Of a stretch of 64,000 bases of DNA, positions 23,094-51,800 are shown piece by piece. The translations under genes were made by a program, and so were the position numbers. The notes beneath the pieces are model-generated. The model had not been told where the DNA came from and did no database searches. It worked only from the letters and a program-made list of their open reading frames with translations. The first letter of the stretch is position 1, and each line of letters starts with the position of its first letter. This stretch comes from Gyrodactylus bullatarudis (taxonomy: Eukaryota; Platyhelminthes; Monogenea; Gyrodactylidea; Gyrodactylidae), in NCBI GenBank assembly GCA_012064415.1, contig SSNU01000030.1:265264-329263 (forward strand), read 5' to 3'.

Positions 23094-25203
23094 TTATTTA
23101 TTTTTCAACTCTTCAATCTCTTTTAGAGCAACTTCGAAATCAGTTGAATTCAAACATCTTCGTTTAGCAATATGTGCATTTTGTTTAGCAAAGTCCAATA
23201 AATTGTCCAAATCAGCTCCACTAAAATAGAATAGATTATGCTCAATTATTTGCAATAGTAACTTCTGGGAAAAGAACTTACGTCATTTTTGATGTTCGAC
23301 TACTTTCTGAAAGTTTTCTCAATAATTCAGAGCCCCCTTCGATAGGAGGCTTTGTTGCAGATTTAGTAGTAGCCATGAGAATAGCAAAAATTTCATCTGG
23401 ACAACTAGGAGGTTCCACTAGAATATGAAGACCTAAACGACCTGATCTTAATATAGCCGGATCGATCATATCTTTACGGTTAGTTGCTCCAACAATAAAG
23501 ACTCGAGACGATCTAAATTTATCGACACCGTCAAGTTCGACCAATAGTTGATTGACAAGGCTAACACGTCCTCCGTTTGTATCACTGGAATCTCTCCTGG
23601 GACAAATTGCATCAATCTCATCGAAAAATATAAGACTTGGCTGGCATGCTCGTGCTCTTTCGAAAATTTCTCTTATCTTCCGTTCACTTTCTCCTTGATA
23701 TTTGTTTAATACCTCCGGCCCTTTAATGTTTAGGAAATTAAGGCCAGCACAATTGGATAATGCTTTAGCTATCAAAGTTTTTCCACATCCAGGTGGACCT
23801 TCTAGTAATACACCACCACTCTTCCTCTCCAATGCTTTTGCACCTTCCCAGTCATCAATCAACATCATGAATCTGCTGTATAGTTGTTGTTTTGTATTCG
23901 ATAATCCTCCAATATCATTAAAAGTAACATCAGGCACTGTAACAAATTCTGGAGTATTTTTTATTGACGGAATAACTATATTCATGGCAGTTATTAAATC
24001 TTCTTCTGATACATAAAATGTATTGTCCATTGGTTCACTAAAATCTTTTGCTTGAATTGCATTAAGTTTTATTTGAGCTACTAGTCGATGCAAGTCACCA
24101 GCTTCGTATCCAGGTGTCCTTTTTGCTAGTAAATCAAATGTCAAGGGATGCTTTAGATTAATGCCATCTCCAAGTAAATTTTCTAGTAACCTTTAAAAAT
24201 AAATTAAAAACTCATACTTTTTTCTGCATTCAGTTTCCAACATTCCAAATGTAACTCTTTGAGTGAATAAATCAAGTATGGACTGAGGCAGAGCTGCAAA
24301 TAAACTTCTAGTTTCACCAACCAATAAGACATTTTTGCCCATAAGTTCTTTGAGAATGTGCGATTTGAAGAAACAGGTCAGTCTAAATGTCCCCACTGAT
24401 ATTGAATTTTTTTCCATACTTTCAATATCGTCGATATGAAGAATACAAGGGGCTGCTTTGATTGCAGTATCAATAATTTCTCGCCATGCTTTAATATTTG
24501 GCTGAATAACACCAACAGAAACTTTCAAATACTGAACGCTTAAAGACTAAATGTATGTTAAATTATATTGATTTACCCCAGCCAAAGATTCTATTAATAA
24601 TGATTTACCACAAAATGGAGGACCGTTGATAAGTAAAGATGGCCAAACTGAAAGGAATATGATCGACTTCATGACGCCAAAGGCAAAATTTCTAGCTTGA
24701 TTCTTTGAATAAGTATAATAAATTTACCACTATTTTAGAAGGAAATGTACCATTGTAGTCTGCTAAACGAAGAGTTGGCAAGTAAACGTCTAGATCATTT
24801 TTACTGATAGTTTTAATACGTTTGGCTGAAGGCTCAAAGTCTTGAAAAAATGATTCCTCTGGATTCTCTTGCGTTTCTTGATACTCAGCTTCTTTGACCA
24901 ACTGTCGACCGTTAACAAGGCGAAGAGCCTTGAGTGCATCTTTTCTCCACACTTTTACATTCTTTTGTGAGAACGAGGGTATTTTCATTTCAAGAACAAA
25001 ATCGAGAAAATCCTTAAGGGAAGAAATATCATCTGCGGTTCTAACAAACTATTGATAAATAAATAAATAATTTTTTCTCACATTCTCAGCATAGTCAATG
25101 AATTCCTTCCTTTGAACAATGGGCTCTGTGTATGGGGATTGGTACTTCATCCAATTTCCTTTAAAAAATTAGAAATTATAAACAAACTTTCGTTACCTCC
25201 CAT
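23094..25203 (-). CDS. NVL: NVL-like AAA ATPase with degenerate first domain
   Basis: Seven exons on the minus strand: 25203-25197, 25158-25082, 25048-24728, 24702-24577, 24546-24218, 24190-23282 and 23220-23094, about 631 codons (human NVL 856). D2 is canonical: TVPDVTFNDIGGL, Walker A GPPGCGKT, NIKGPEVLNKYQGESER, Walker B LIFFDEIDAICPRR, sensor VGATNR, and TKPP as in NVL, a nucleolar 60S-biogenesis ATPase. D1 keeps a P-loop (GPPFCGKS, about residue 162) but has HIDDIES for Walker B and VGETRS where ATNR is expected. Introns include 25, 27, 30, 33 and 38 nt. The first exon (7 coding nt) and the start are tentative; an ATG in the second exon is the alternative. PEX1 and PEX6 were considered; D2 fits NVL better. 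Confidence 0.8.
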
Positions 25204-25956
25204 TCTTAATTGAATTGTTGACGACCCGCCTTATATTATTAAATTTGAAAATTTTCATGGAGTTTCAATCAAAATTACTTCAAGTTGAAATTTTCAAGTC
25301 AGATGACATTCTATAGATTCTATAGTATAGTATATGTCTACAATGTTGATTCTACATTGATTATTACTTGTTCCTAACTTGAAGTTAGGATTCAGAACCC
25401 TTTGATATTAACTCTTATATTTTTTCTAAAAATAATAAGATCAAATTCTTTTTTTTTGCTCTAAATCTTTTTCAAACGAAATACTACTTAAAATTCTTAA
25501 GTTAAGAATACATAGACGAATATTATATCTTCATTAATGGATTTAAATTATTGAAATATAACTTCTAATTTAGAATTTTTAAAAGTAGATTATTTTGAAA
25601 TAGTCCAGTCACTGGCTTATAGTGGGATCAAAAATTCATAATCTCATTCATTGACATATCCTGTTTTTCTTCTAGGAGAATTCAATATTAGCTTAAGCGA
25701 ATCATATCTTATTATATCTTATGACCAATGACAGTGAACCAACCTTGAATAATCCAATGAAATTCATCTGATAATAATGAGAAACAAGCATCGATGATTT
25801 AGTGCAAAACTATAACTTAATCTATCTTTCTAAGGGAATTTTATTGAGCCTGTCTCACCAAAACTCAAATAAATCGAGTAGATAATAATCTCACCGGTAA
25901 TGGATCCTCCGGATCAAGAAAATATTTGAAGAAAAGCTGAAAAAATTCCATAAAAA
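25204..25956. promoter_or_regulatory. Divergent upstream region of NVL-like and PKG genes
   Basis: About 750 bp separate the two predicted start codons. It is AT-rich, with no reading frame and no named promoter element seen. Both genes are transcribed away from it, so it should hold both promoters unless untranslated exons intervene. Confidence 0.35.
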
Positions 25957-42024
<16,068 letters not shown>

Positions 42025-42100
42025 CAATCCTAGACTTGTACATATCCCACAATCAAATAGAATATATCAGAATATATGCCATATCGACACACTCATATAT

Positions 42101-42141
42101 ATACACACACTCACACTTAAATGCATATATATATATATATA
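42101..42141. repeat. CA/TA dinucleotide tract in PKG 3' UTR
   Basis: A short ACACAC tract followed by an (AT)n run sits about 80-115 bp after the PKG stop. It is simple-sequence DNA, presumably transcribed in the 3' untranslated region. Confidence 0.7.
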
Positions 42142-42166
42142 AAAGAATGTAGAGAAAGTGTGTTTG

Positions 42167-42172
42167 AATAAA
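42167..42172 (+). terminator. Candidate poly(A) signal of PKG
   Basis: First clear AATAAA after the PKG stop at 42024. Further signals downstream (for example near 42850) could give longer 3' ends. Confidence 0.4.
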
Positions 42173-43050
42173 CCCGAGTATGCTAGAGATTAACCCGATC
42201 ATTGCTATTATTATTATAGTACATATAGTTTATAATTTAATGTATTGAAAGAATTTCAATTGCATCGAATTCGATTTGTACATTAAAATAATTGAACATG
42301 AATTATTATTATTACATATTAGAATAACAATAGACTATTTTTAACAATTATTATTATGTAACATGATCAGATCAAACTTTAGCTCTCTACTGGCAAAAAA
42401 GGAGAGAGATGCTGCATGAAACTTTTATTGTATTATTCATTACTTTTTATTGTTTGATAATACAAAGAACTAACGAAAATTGAGAAATTATCAAATCAAG
42501 TTGATTCGATTCAAAGTTTGATGTGATTTCCATTCTCTCTTTCTCTTTGTTTTGACTTGTGTAAATACCCTTGATTAAATGCTACGACTACTAATACTGT
42601 GTGTATAATTAAGAGATTATTATTACGATAAAACATTGATAAAAACCAAACAAGAGTTTCTGAATAAATTTCAACTAGTTATTATGATACAAGAATGTTA
42701 CTTGAATTGAGATCAAATTTTATTTATTAGTTTAGGATTCCAGCTTATGATTTTATTTTTGCAGATAATATTTTGGAGACATCTGAAAGAATCAAGCAAC
42801 CAGAGTCTTTCATACAGACTCTGTATTATATTAGGTATATAGTGGTTAAATAAAATTTTCTTTTACCTATAATTACGTTGATAATTATTGTAACGACTCG
42901 TAAGTAATTATATGAAATAAATGTAGAGTATTGTAACATTTTATGATGAAATCTTAAATTACAAATATTCGAAAGACAAGGTGATATGAAATATGACAGG
43001 ATATATAGATAATGGTGGCAATCGTGGTCATTAAAGTCAATTCGCTTTTC

Positions 43051-44218
43051 TTAAGAAAGTGTAGGATCAACGATATGTCCCAAAAATAGAGGTATCCCCT
43101 TATCGGTAATCAATCCAAACAAGAAAGGACGATTGAGGTGGAAAAATTGCTCCTCTGGATTGAACATTGCCATTCTAGACATTGTTATCATCGTTGCAGC
43201 CGCTGCTTCTGCCCCATCTTCATTAAACTCAAAAACAGCCTTGTGAACCACATCGGACACAAAGAGATCTTCATCTGTCATCTCCTTAAAGTTAACCTTA
43301 CTTGGATCGAACATCTTGAGTAGACCATAATTTTGCAAAGATTTATTCATTTCAATATCTGAAGAAATCTTGAACTTGGGCAAACTAAGCTTCATTTCAT
43401 TGACCCTACGGTATTTTTGCACGTTCAACAAATCCTTGAACTTTTTTTGGTCATTTTTAAGTTCCGTAAGAAAATCAGCTAGCGTTATATTTTCATTTGG
43501 CATAGCAAGTAGACATTTAATGCTAGGGGAACGTAAAAAACTTGGATATTCAACTCACTTGGAATCTTTAAATGATAGCTGAATTGCTCTACATTCTTCA
43601 GATTGGTAAGACAAAACCTTTTGTTTCGAATGCATAAATTTGCTTTTCACGACTGATCCGTCTGTTTTGAAGAATTCTTTTTCTACAGTAGAAGATTTTT
43701 CAAAAATCTGTTCCCAAAATCCTTTAAAGTAGACTGTATTTATAATGATGACTGAAACGTCTGAATTGAAATCTTTGATAATTTCAGAAATTTTCCCTTT
43801 AGTACTTTCATTTACAAAATCATTTATGGCTTTTATACTTTCCTCCTTGGCGGCAGAGAAAGGAGTAATTCTACACTTGCAATCATAGAATTTATCAACA
43901 TCCTCAACAAAAGAATTTTTCAACTGAGACTCAGTGAATACTGCATTCGAACTTATAAATTCGCTTTTTCCAGCTCCCTCTAATATTTCTTTGAATATTC
44001 GACTAATAATTTCATGTTCCTCTCCTTCCACTACATGGAGACGTTCAAGAAGTTCTTTTTTGCATTCTTCGTCACTTCCTCGCAAAAGGACAGCTAGTGC
44101 ATTAAATATACTAATAGCTCCAACAATATGATTTGAAAGATTATCTTTATTTTATAATTAAAGATAACATACCAATATCAAAAGTTAGAAAATGAAGCTC
44201 CCTGCAGAATTCAGACAT
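43051..44218 (-). CDS. Serpin, intracellular type
   Basis: Three exons on the minus strand: 44218-44173, 44144-43559 and 43522-43051, joined by 28- and 36-nt introns, giving 367 codons, the normal serpin core length. Landmarks: NAVF...FTESQ, IIINTVYFKGFWEQIF (breach/shutter strand), KMFDPSKVNF, the reactive-loop hinge VFEFNEDGAEAAAAT and the closing FHLNRPFLFGLI. No signal peptide (start MSEFCREL), so the protein resembles clade B-like cytosolic serpins. The hinge is alanine-rich, so loop insertion and therefore protease inhibition is likely. Counting from the hinge glycine puts a methionine at P1 and an arginine at P2; the scissile bond is uncertain. It is convergent with PKG and lies 271 bp downstream of RABGGTB on the same strand. 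Confidence 0.9.
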
Positions 44219-44489
44219 GATGTAACAATTTTTGTAAACAAAATTGAAAATGTCTCTAAAATTTTTTTAACCAAAATAATAATTTGAATAATTCAAAACT
44301 TGTTTTAAATGGTCAGATCTGCTAAATCAATTTTGAAACAGGAAAATGGTTAAATTAACCATTGGTTATTAAATGCAAATGTCAGTAGTAAATATTCCAA
44401 TTATTTTAGTCTTAGAGACAAAAGTCAAAAATTTTTCAAAAGGAATGCATTCATGAATCAATAAGTTTACAGAATTATAAACTTGAAAA

Positions 44490-45625
44490 TTAATGGTCTA
44501 ATATTTGAAAAGGTGGATCAATTTTTCTTATAATATTAGTTGGTAAACAATAAACAGGGTTAATTTCCTTTAGGGTGCTCTTGATAGATTTTGGATTTAT
44601 ATTACTCAATATTTTTCCAGAAGACAAAATTAATTCGAATTGATTACAGTCTTTATCTTGGTTTAACATTGACAATCCAGCTAGGCCAAAAAGGGTATGA
44701 AAAGGGTCCGGATAGTTTCCAGGCCGATCAGATATCCCTCCAGTTTCTTCATCTTGACTCGCCACGATGAATGCACTGAGATCATCAGAATGTATATATT
44801 CTGTTCTACCGAGAATAGCCAGTGAAGAGAGAACCCACCAGGAGTAGCAAACATCAGGATGTTTCTCTGGTCGACCATTCAGGCCTCCACCAGGAAGTTG
44901 GCGTTCAGCTAACCACCAAGCTGCCTTTTCAACATTAAGTAACTCTAATTTTCCTAAAATTGAGAGTGCACCTATAACACAATACGCCTGGCCTCCATGG
45001 GATTCACTTCCCGGACGAGTTCCAAAGCCTCCATCAATATTCTGACAACTAACTAAATAAAAAGTCAGTTTTTTAAGATCTATAACGCAATCTGCCTCCA
45101 AATCAACAACTTTTGAATCGGAGCATCTTGGCAAAAGGTCTAATAAGGCTAGAGAAGCAACAGCACAAAAGCAAAATCGAGTATCAACTTCTCCCCACGA
45201 ATCTCCTGTAAAGCTTCCGTCAGATAACTGAAATTAAACTGATCATAAAATAATACCTGTAAAGATTTTATATATTTTGATATCGATATTTTGTCAATAT
45301 TTTCAATTTCGCCAATTAAATGAAGAACTTGAATAGCGCTCAGAGTGTATAGAATATGTGAATGGTAAGTTGGATATGGAGAATATCCCCCATCAGATTG
45401 CTTACAACTTTGAACAAACTTGAGAATATCTGATTTATCTAAAGATCCAAGAGAATCCAAAAGGTCCAAAGCAGTTAAGCACCAATATATTCCTGATAAT
45501 TTTAGATAATGAGTAGTTGGATCATCAACTACTGAGAATTTCAAAAGGAACTGCTCATGTTTTGTGAATAAAAGAGACTTTTCACTTAAATTTTCCAATT
45601 TTACATCTATTTTGGGTCTAGCCAT
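44490..45625 (-). CDS. RABGGTB: Rab geranylgeranyltransferase beta subunit
   Basis: Two exons, 45625-45257 and 45227-44490, separated by a 29-nt intron that must be removed to join KSLQ to LSDGSFTGDSWGEVDTRF; 368 codons (human 331). It forms an alpha-alpha barrel of prenyltransferase repeats (SGIYWCLTALDLL, DGGFGTRPGSESHGGQ, GGLNGRPEKHPDVCYSWW, GGISDRPGNYPDPFHTLFGL). The zinc ligands expected from the human enzyme are visible as PDVCYS (Asp, Cys) and DPFHT (His). With the alpha subunit and REP it attaches geranylgeranyl groups to C-terminal cysteines of Rab GTPases, such as the Rab27 in this window. GRPEKHPD and the C-terminal INPVYCLP tail separate it from FNTB and PGGT1B. Confidence 0.95.
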
Positions 45626-45803
45626 AGTAGAAATTAGATAAATATTAATTTATGATAAAATTTTTAAGACGACTACAAATGAAAACAAATTCATCTTGTT
45701 CATGGATTAAAATGAATTTGTTTAAATATTTCATTTGTGTAAATCAGATACTAATAAAAAAATTTGAAGCTTATTCTAGCTATATTAAATTTATATTTCT
45801 TCC
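45626..45803. promoter_or_regulatory. Shared upstream region of RABGGTB and CENPJ/SAS-4
   Basis: Divergent start codons lie 178 bp apart, implying a short bidirectional promoter. No named element was recognised in this AT-rich stretch. Confidence 0.4.
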
Positions 45804-48800
45804 ATGAGAACTATCGATCCTAATAGCGTAAGATTTTGAATTTCACATTTTTTTAATAGAATGGTTCGAAAAAATTCCTTAAAAAGGGTGAGGGTCATGC
45901 AGCTTGGTCAAGCCAGTTGAAGGAATTAAAAAAACAAAAATCAATCACATTATCTAGTGAACTTAAAAATAATTCAAACAAGGTAAAGCTTACATCATAC
46001 CAGTTGCAATCTGTAAGTTCAATTTTCACTTTTATCAGACGGGTAAAAATGAAAAATTTAATGACAAAGAAGAATTATTCTCACCGGACGACTCCAAGGA
46101 TCTCATGGAATTTGAAAAAATTGAAAAGCTTTCAGAATCAATAGAAAAACTCAACCATAATAATGCCAACCAGTATGAATAATTTTTCATTTATTCTTTA
46201 GTGAAAATAATTATAAGCAAATTAAGAATGAAAGAGACTGTGTAGATCTTGATGGATCTAGAACTTTTCTAGGAGAGAGAAATTATTTTAATGATGATAT
46301 ACCTTACGATATTCCATATTCTGGAAATACAAAGGAAGACGAACTAGAAGAAGAAGAGGTCCAACATCATTATAAACAATCCCCAGGGCGAAGCAATGGA
46401 GAAGAGTGTGATGAGTTATCCTCAAAAATTGTAACTGCTAAATTTGTACCTGGAATTAAACCAGTTCATTGTCTTAATAAGCCGAAACCAATGCCATCTA
46501 ATTCGAAGAATCTCAAACTCAATTTCGATAAGAATGAAAACAACTCAGAGTTACCAGATATTTACTTACCTGAGGCATTGGCTAATGGTCAAGTGATGAT
46601 AATGACAGATAAATTAAAACTTTGGATTACCAAATTAGAGTCAGAGATAAAAGCTTTCAATAAAAAAATCAAAGAAGCTGACGAGTCAAAAGTAAGATAT
46701 GAAAATCTTTTGACAAAATTAAAAAATGAAAATAATAAGGAGGAGACATTCTTGTTGAAAGCAAAGCAAGACTTTGATGAATATCGTGACAATGAACTCA
46801 AAAGATTAAAGTAATTACAAATTCTAATATTATTTCCTTTTAGACGAGAAAGAAAAGTCTTGGATGAATACCAGAATACACTCAAGACATTAGCCAATAA
46901 GAAAGACAAGACAGAAGTTGAAAGATTAACCACACAAGTGAGTGCCATCCCTTGAATTGTAAAATTTACAATGTAAATAAAAGATTATCTAAACATTCCA
47001 AATCCAGTTGTAATTATTTACAATAGGATTCATGCCAAAAATTAGCCGACTTTGAATAATTTTTAATTTCGGGATTATCATAATTTATATTTATTATCTG
47101 TTCTGATTGGGTGAAAATTCTCTCTTTACAATATCAGTAGAAATAGCTTGCTTATTTTCCAAAGCTGTATATTAACACAATTCTCGGTTTATGTATGAGA
47201 AAAAAATCTTATCTTCTTAACATAAATTGTAATATACGAATTAATTAAAAAATCCTAATGATATTTTAATTAGATTAATTGTTTACTGTTTCCTTTGGAA
47301 ATTGAACTATTAGTCAGGTAGCAATTTTTTCTCAATCCCTGATTTCTTACTTTTCATCCATAGTTGAATGCAGAAAAAGAAGAGAATGATTCAAAAATTG
47401 CTCGTCTGAACAATCAACTCAGCCAATCACGGGCCAGAATAAATGACCTTGAACAAGAGAGAACAAATCTACGCGTTCGTATTACCCGGATGGAACAAGA
47501 AATCTTGGACTTACAGAGTAAGCTTCGTCAATCAGAAAGTGAAAAATCTTATCGAACAAGCTATCAGAATTCCTCATTCGCCAGCAACGAAGTCATGCCT
47601 AGCATTCAAAGTGTCAACCAAATGCTCTACGATCAACTGACGAAATTGGGTAATATTACTTCTTCATTGAGTAATAAGGCTATAACCAACTCTAAAAATG
47701 AAATTAATGAACTTTCCGAAATGCCATCCAATCTTCTCAAGCATCAACATCAATCTCCAATGCATGGCGAGGCTAATGATGCCATGAGTCAGAAATCGGA
47801 CGAGACTCTCAAAGTAAAAGAGATTCCTAGTAAATTTGATCAAAGATATCCAAAGGGAACAATAATCGAAGAAAAAAGCAACAAGGATGGTTCTGTGAGC
47901 ACCCATTTTCATTATTACTACTGAAATAGAATTTCTTTTCAGGGAATTTATCACAATGATTTTATTCTCAAAAATATTGGCCTGAACAAGAACAAAGAAT
48001 GAAATGTTGACTTGTTGTCCGCTTCACATCCAACTTTCTTTGAGCATTTTGATAGAACTTTGATGAGAAAAATCAAAGCAAAGCTCTTTTATGAGAAGTA
48101 AATAGTTTAGATTGGAGAATTGATAAGAAGACTAAACATTGTCGTTTTTGGGCTGGCTTTCTTCGTGGAATTGATAGAAGAATTCTTTGTTCTTGATGAA
48201 ATTTGAAACTATCATATTACATCAAGAGATTGACAACTCTTTCCACCCCTCCCTACGTTGAAGATTTGTCGGTGTATCTTTTATCGATCTAAACATTTTT
48301 TCAATTATTTTTTCAAAGATTCCCTCTAGTTTCAGTATTCACATTAACATGATCTGCTACATGTGTTCCTTGTTTTCCCATGCTTAAAGAAATTTCTCTT
48401 TTAATTAAAAATAGATTGAAACAACATATTCTAATGGATTAGTCACAGTGAAATTCAGCAATGGATCCGTTAAAGAAATCTATCCTGATGGCCAAACAAA
48501 TGTGGTCTACTTCTTTAATGGTGATATCAAGACAACTTATCCTGATGGTAGAGTCATCTATACCTATGCTATTGATCAGACAATGCATATTTCCTTTCCA
48601 GATAACAAGCCAGATGAAATTCACTATGCTGAGTGAGTCAAGTAGGCTTTTCTAACCCAAATCTCAATAGAAGCTAGTCAGAATGAATGAAGAAAACTGA
48701 CAAATTCTATCATTCTACATCATAGCTGAATTTACATTCCTTAAATACATATGTGTGTACTCATTCTTATTGATTTAAAGGTGTCTGATCGAGTTGTAAT

Positions 48801-51800
48801 ATAAAAATAACAGTTATTATTATTACTTTAGCATACAACATATTGTAAAAAATATCTGAAAAAAATATGTAACACTCATCTCTGCATAGTGTATGCAAAA
48901 ATACATGTTTTAACTTGGTATTTTCTCTAAAACAAAAATCATCATTAAAGAATTTTTGCTGCCTCTGAAAACATCCTGACCAAATAAGAATTTATAAAAT
49001 TTTATTTCACAATAATTGCAAGACTGTAAACTCGAACCGTACAGAAATTATAAAACTGGATCTTTCATCAGACTAGTATATTTATTTGAAATAATTTAAT
49101 TGGCTCGTCAGACTCAACTTTTTGAGTTAATACATATCCCATCCTAAATATAAATAATTTTCCAAAATTAAAAATTGTCAAGTCAATAAAACCTCTTATT
49201 CTATAGTGGGCGATGTGAAGTTTCAGCTTACAAGCTAAAGAAACCTGACTCTTCTGTCCCGTTAAAGTTAGGTACTAAAGAAACTTTAGCTGACGACGAA
49301 GCCTCTAAATTGAGCAAGACGAACTTGACAAAGTCAACCAACTGCATTAACTCATCTGGTCAGAATACACTGGAGTTTAACGAGGAGCGTATTACACCTT
49401 GTATCAATCGTCACAAGACTATGGCTCCAAATAAAACACCCAACAACAATCTATTGTGTCAAATTGACAACTTTGTCGAAATTGACAAGGATGAGTATCT
49501 CTCAAATTATTGTGCAAAAATGAATTTACCACCCGGGTGTCGAGGACGACGAAATGAAAATGGCAATGTTGAAATTCATTATCCCAATGGTCAAATTGAG
49601 ATCCATTCCTGCAATTTCAAAGTTAGTTCTCCCCTCATCTATATTTTTTACCTTACAAGTTTTGAATCAGGAAATATAAAAATTTCCTAGTACATCTCAT
49701 GATTAGAATTTTTCTTCACAGTTTGTACTAAAATGAGTATATTTCGTGAATCAATTAGGGTGGGGGTCTCCTCCTCATCCTTAATGGACGGGGGGGGGGT
49801 AATGGATATTTTAAAGATGATAGAATCTATTATATGACACTAGTAATGAATCTATTCAAAAGAAAACACGGGATTTAAATTATGTCAACCAATGAGGAGA
49901 TCAAAACAGTTTTCATGAAATTAAATTTAAAAGGTGATGGGTAATTTCTCTAATTTTACAAAAATCTCAATACATTTTTATCGGGAAAAAAATTCAATCT
50001 GATCAAAATTAGGCCGTTTTCTGAATTTCGAAAATGCGCCAACGATTTCAAAGATTTAAAACAATTTGTTATAAAAATTTCGGATCAAGCTTTATAAAAA
50101 GTGAAAATTCGAAAAACGGTATATTTTTGGTCAGATTGATTTCATTTTATTTTAACAATTCATGGGGACATTTCATCATGGTTGTCCTCTAACATCTTTG
50201 AGTTGGGATTCAGTTCAACTTAACAATGGAATAGAAATAGTACAGAAAAAATTCCATCTCATTCAGACCACTACTCGATATAATACAGTACTAACTAAAA
50301 GGTATTTTTAGCATAGATTACATTTTCTATTCTAATGTACAGATAGAGTCTATGAGATGAGTTTTCTTGACATATTGAGGCCAGATAGAAATTAGTTAAA
50401 TTAGAGAGAAGAACATCAAGAGAGTCATAACACTTTCTCTTGAGTGTATTTCGATAGTTGTGTTAATCAAATAAATAGACAAAAATATGTAACTAGAAAT
50501 ACACACTGTTCTCACTTTATTTCTCTCTCTCTCTTAACTGAGCATATTTGCTCTCTATCTATTTCACTCTTTATTTCAGAGTTGAATGCTTCATGATTAG
50601 TACAACAACAACTAATACTAATATTATAATATTGTGTTTAACTTCTTACAAGCTAGCTGTATATGTAATTGACTTTTTATCCATCTATAAATGTACCAAA
50701 TGGTGCTCTCTTGTTTAAATAGACTACTAAAGTTTCAATACCAACTCGATGAATTTGATGCGATTTCTTTCAAAATTTCACAGCTCGATCTTCTTATGAC
50801 TCAGATAATTATATGAAAAAATCAAAAAAAATTTCATGATCTAGATCATTAATTTGGCATGTTCCATATGGCTACATTGGTACTGTAGGATGGTAAAATT
50901 TGACTTTTCGAAAAATTGAGTTAGAAGAATGATTTTTTTTCTTCCATAATTATTTTTCATTCACAATACATTCTATCCAAATAATATTCTATCCATTTAA
51001 CTGAGCTTGATATTTTTCTAATTCCGGGCGAATGTCTAATATACATTATATGAGTATTTATTTGATATTTGCATGATTTGAAAAGCAATTTCGTTTCTCC
51101 AGGAGATAAAAAAAGCTTTTACATTGCAGGCATTTTACAGGAGTAAAAACTCTACATATTGAACACCTTCCTCTTTTGTTTCTTGGAACTCTATAAATCT
51201 CATGTTTATTTGTAGACTTTTTCTCGCTCAAATTCCCGATTCATTTTACTCGAATATTATAGAGTAGATTTTTACCAACCGTCATTGAGAATAGCATTAG
51301 ATCTAGCTTTTTTTACTGAGTTGAAAACAGTATCAAATGAATGATTGATTGATTTGGTATCCTCCATGACTCTAGATTCACAAAAAAATCATGCATCAAT
51401 TCTGTTAGAGCTGTTTCAGGATAATATTTTAATTCCCCGTTTCATAAGGTTATTTGGTGAGTTCTGTTCAAAGCCAATCTTACATTCGAAGATTATGTGT
51501 TGATTCATTGCTTGATCATATATAGCAAAATTTGCATGAAAATTTTTTCTAAAGACCAAGTGGGGATCGAATTTTGAATAGCCGATCATAGTTAGGATCA
51601 GTTCTATTTTTAATAAGCTGTTCTTTATCATTAAATGCTGTATTTTTTTGTTGAATCCAAATTTTCCCGTTAAATGATGTTCTTCATCATTTTGTTGAAA
51701 CAAAAAGTAAGAAAAAAAAATTTTTCGTTTCTGAGGTGGTCATTTTTTATATACCTACAATACCAATGTAGCCAATTGAATACAAAACTAAGATCAAAAT

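Noticed and set aside
23282..24190. PEX1, PEX6 or SPATA5 as identity of the AAA protein
   Set aside because: The linker TVPDVTF, GPPGCGKT with cysteine, CPRR and TKPP after the second ATPase core fit NVL better than these relatives.
49790..49799. Run of ten G in CENPJ intron 8 as a regulatory G-quadruplex
   Set aside because: A single homopolymer in an otherwise AT-rich intron; it lacks the four separated G-tracts needed and is also prone to sequencing error.
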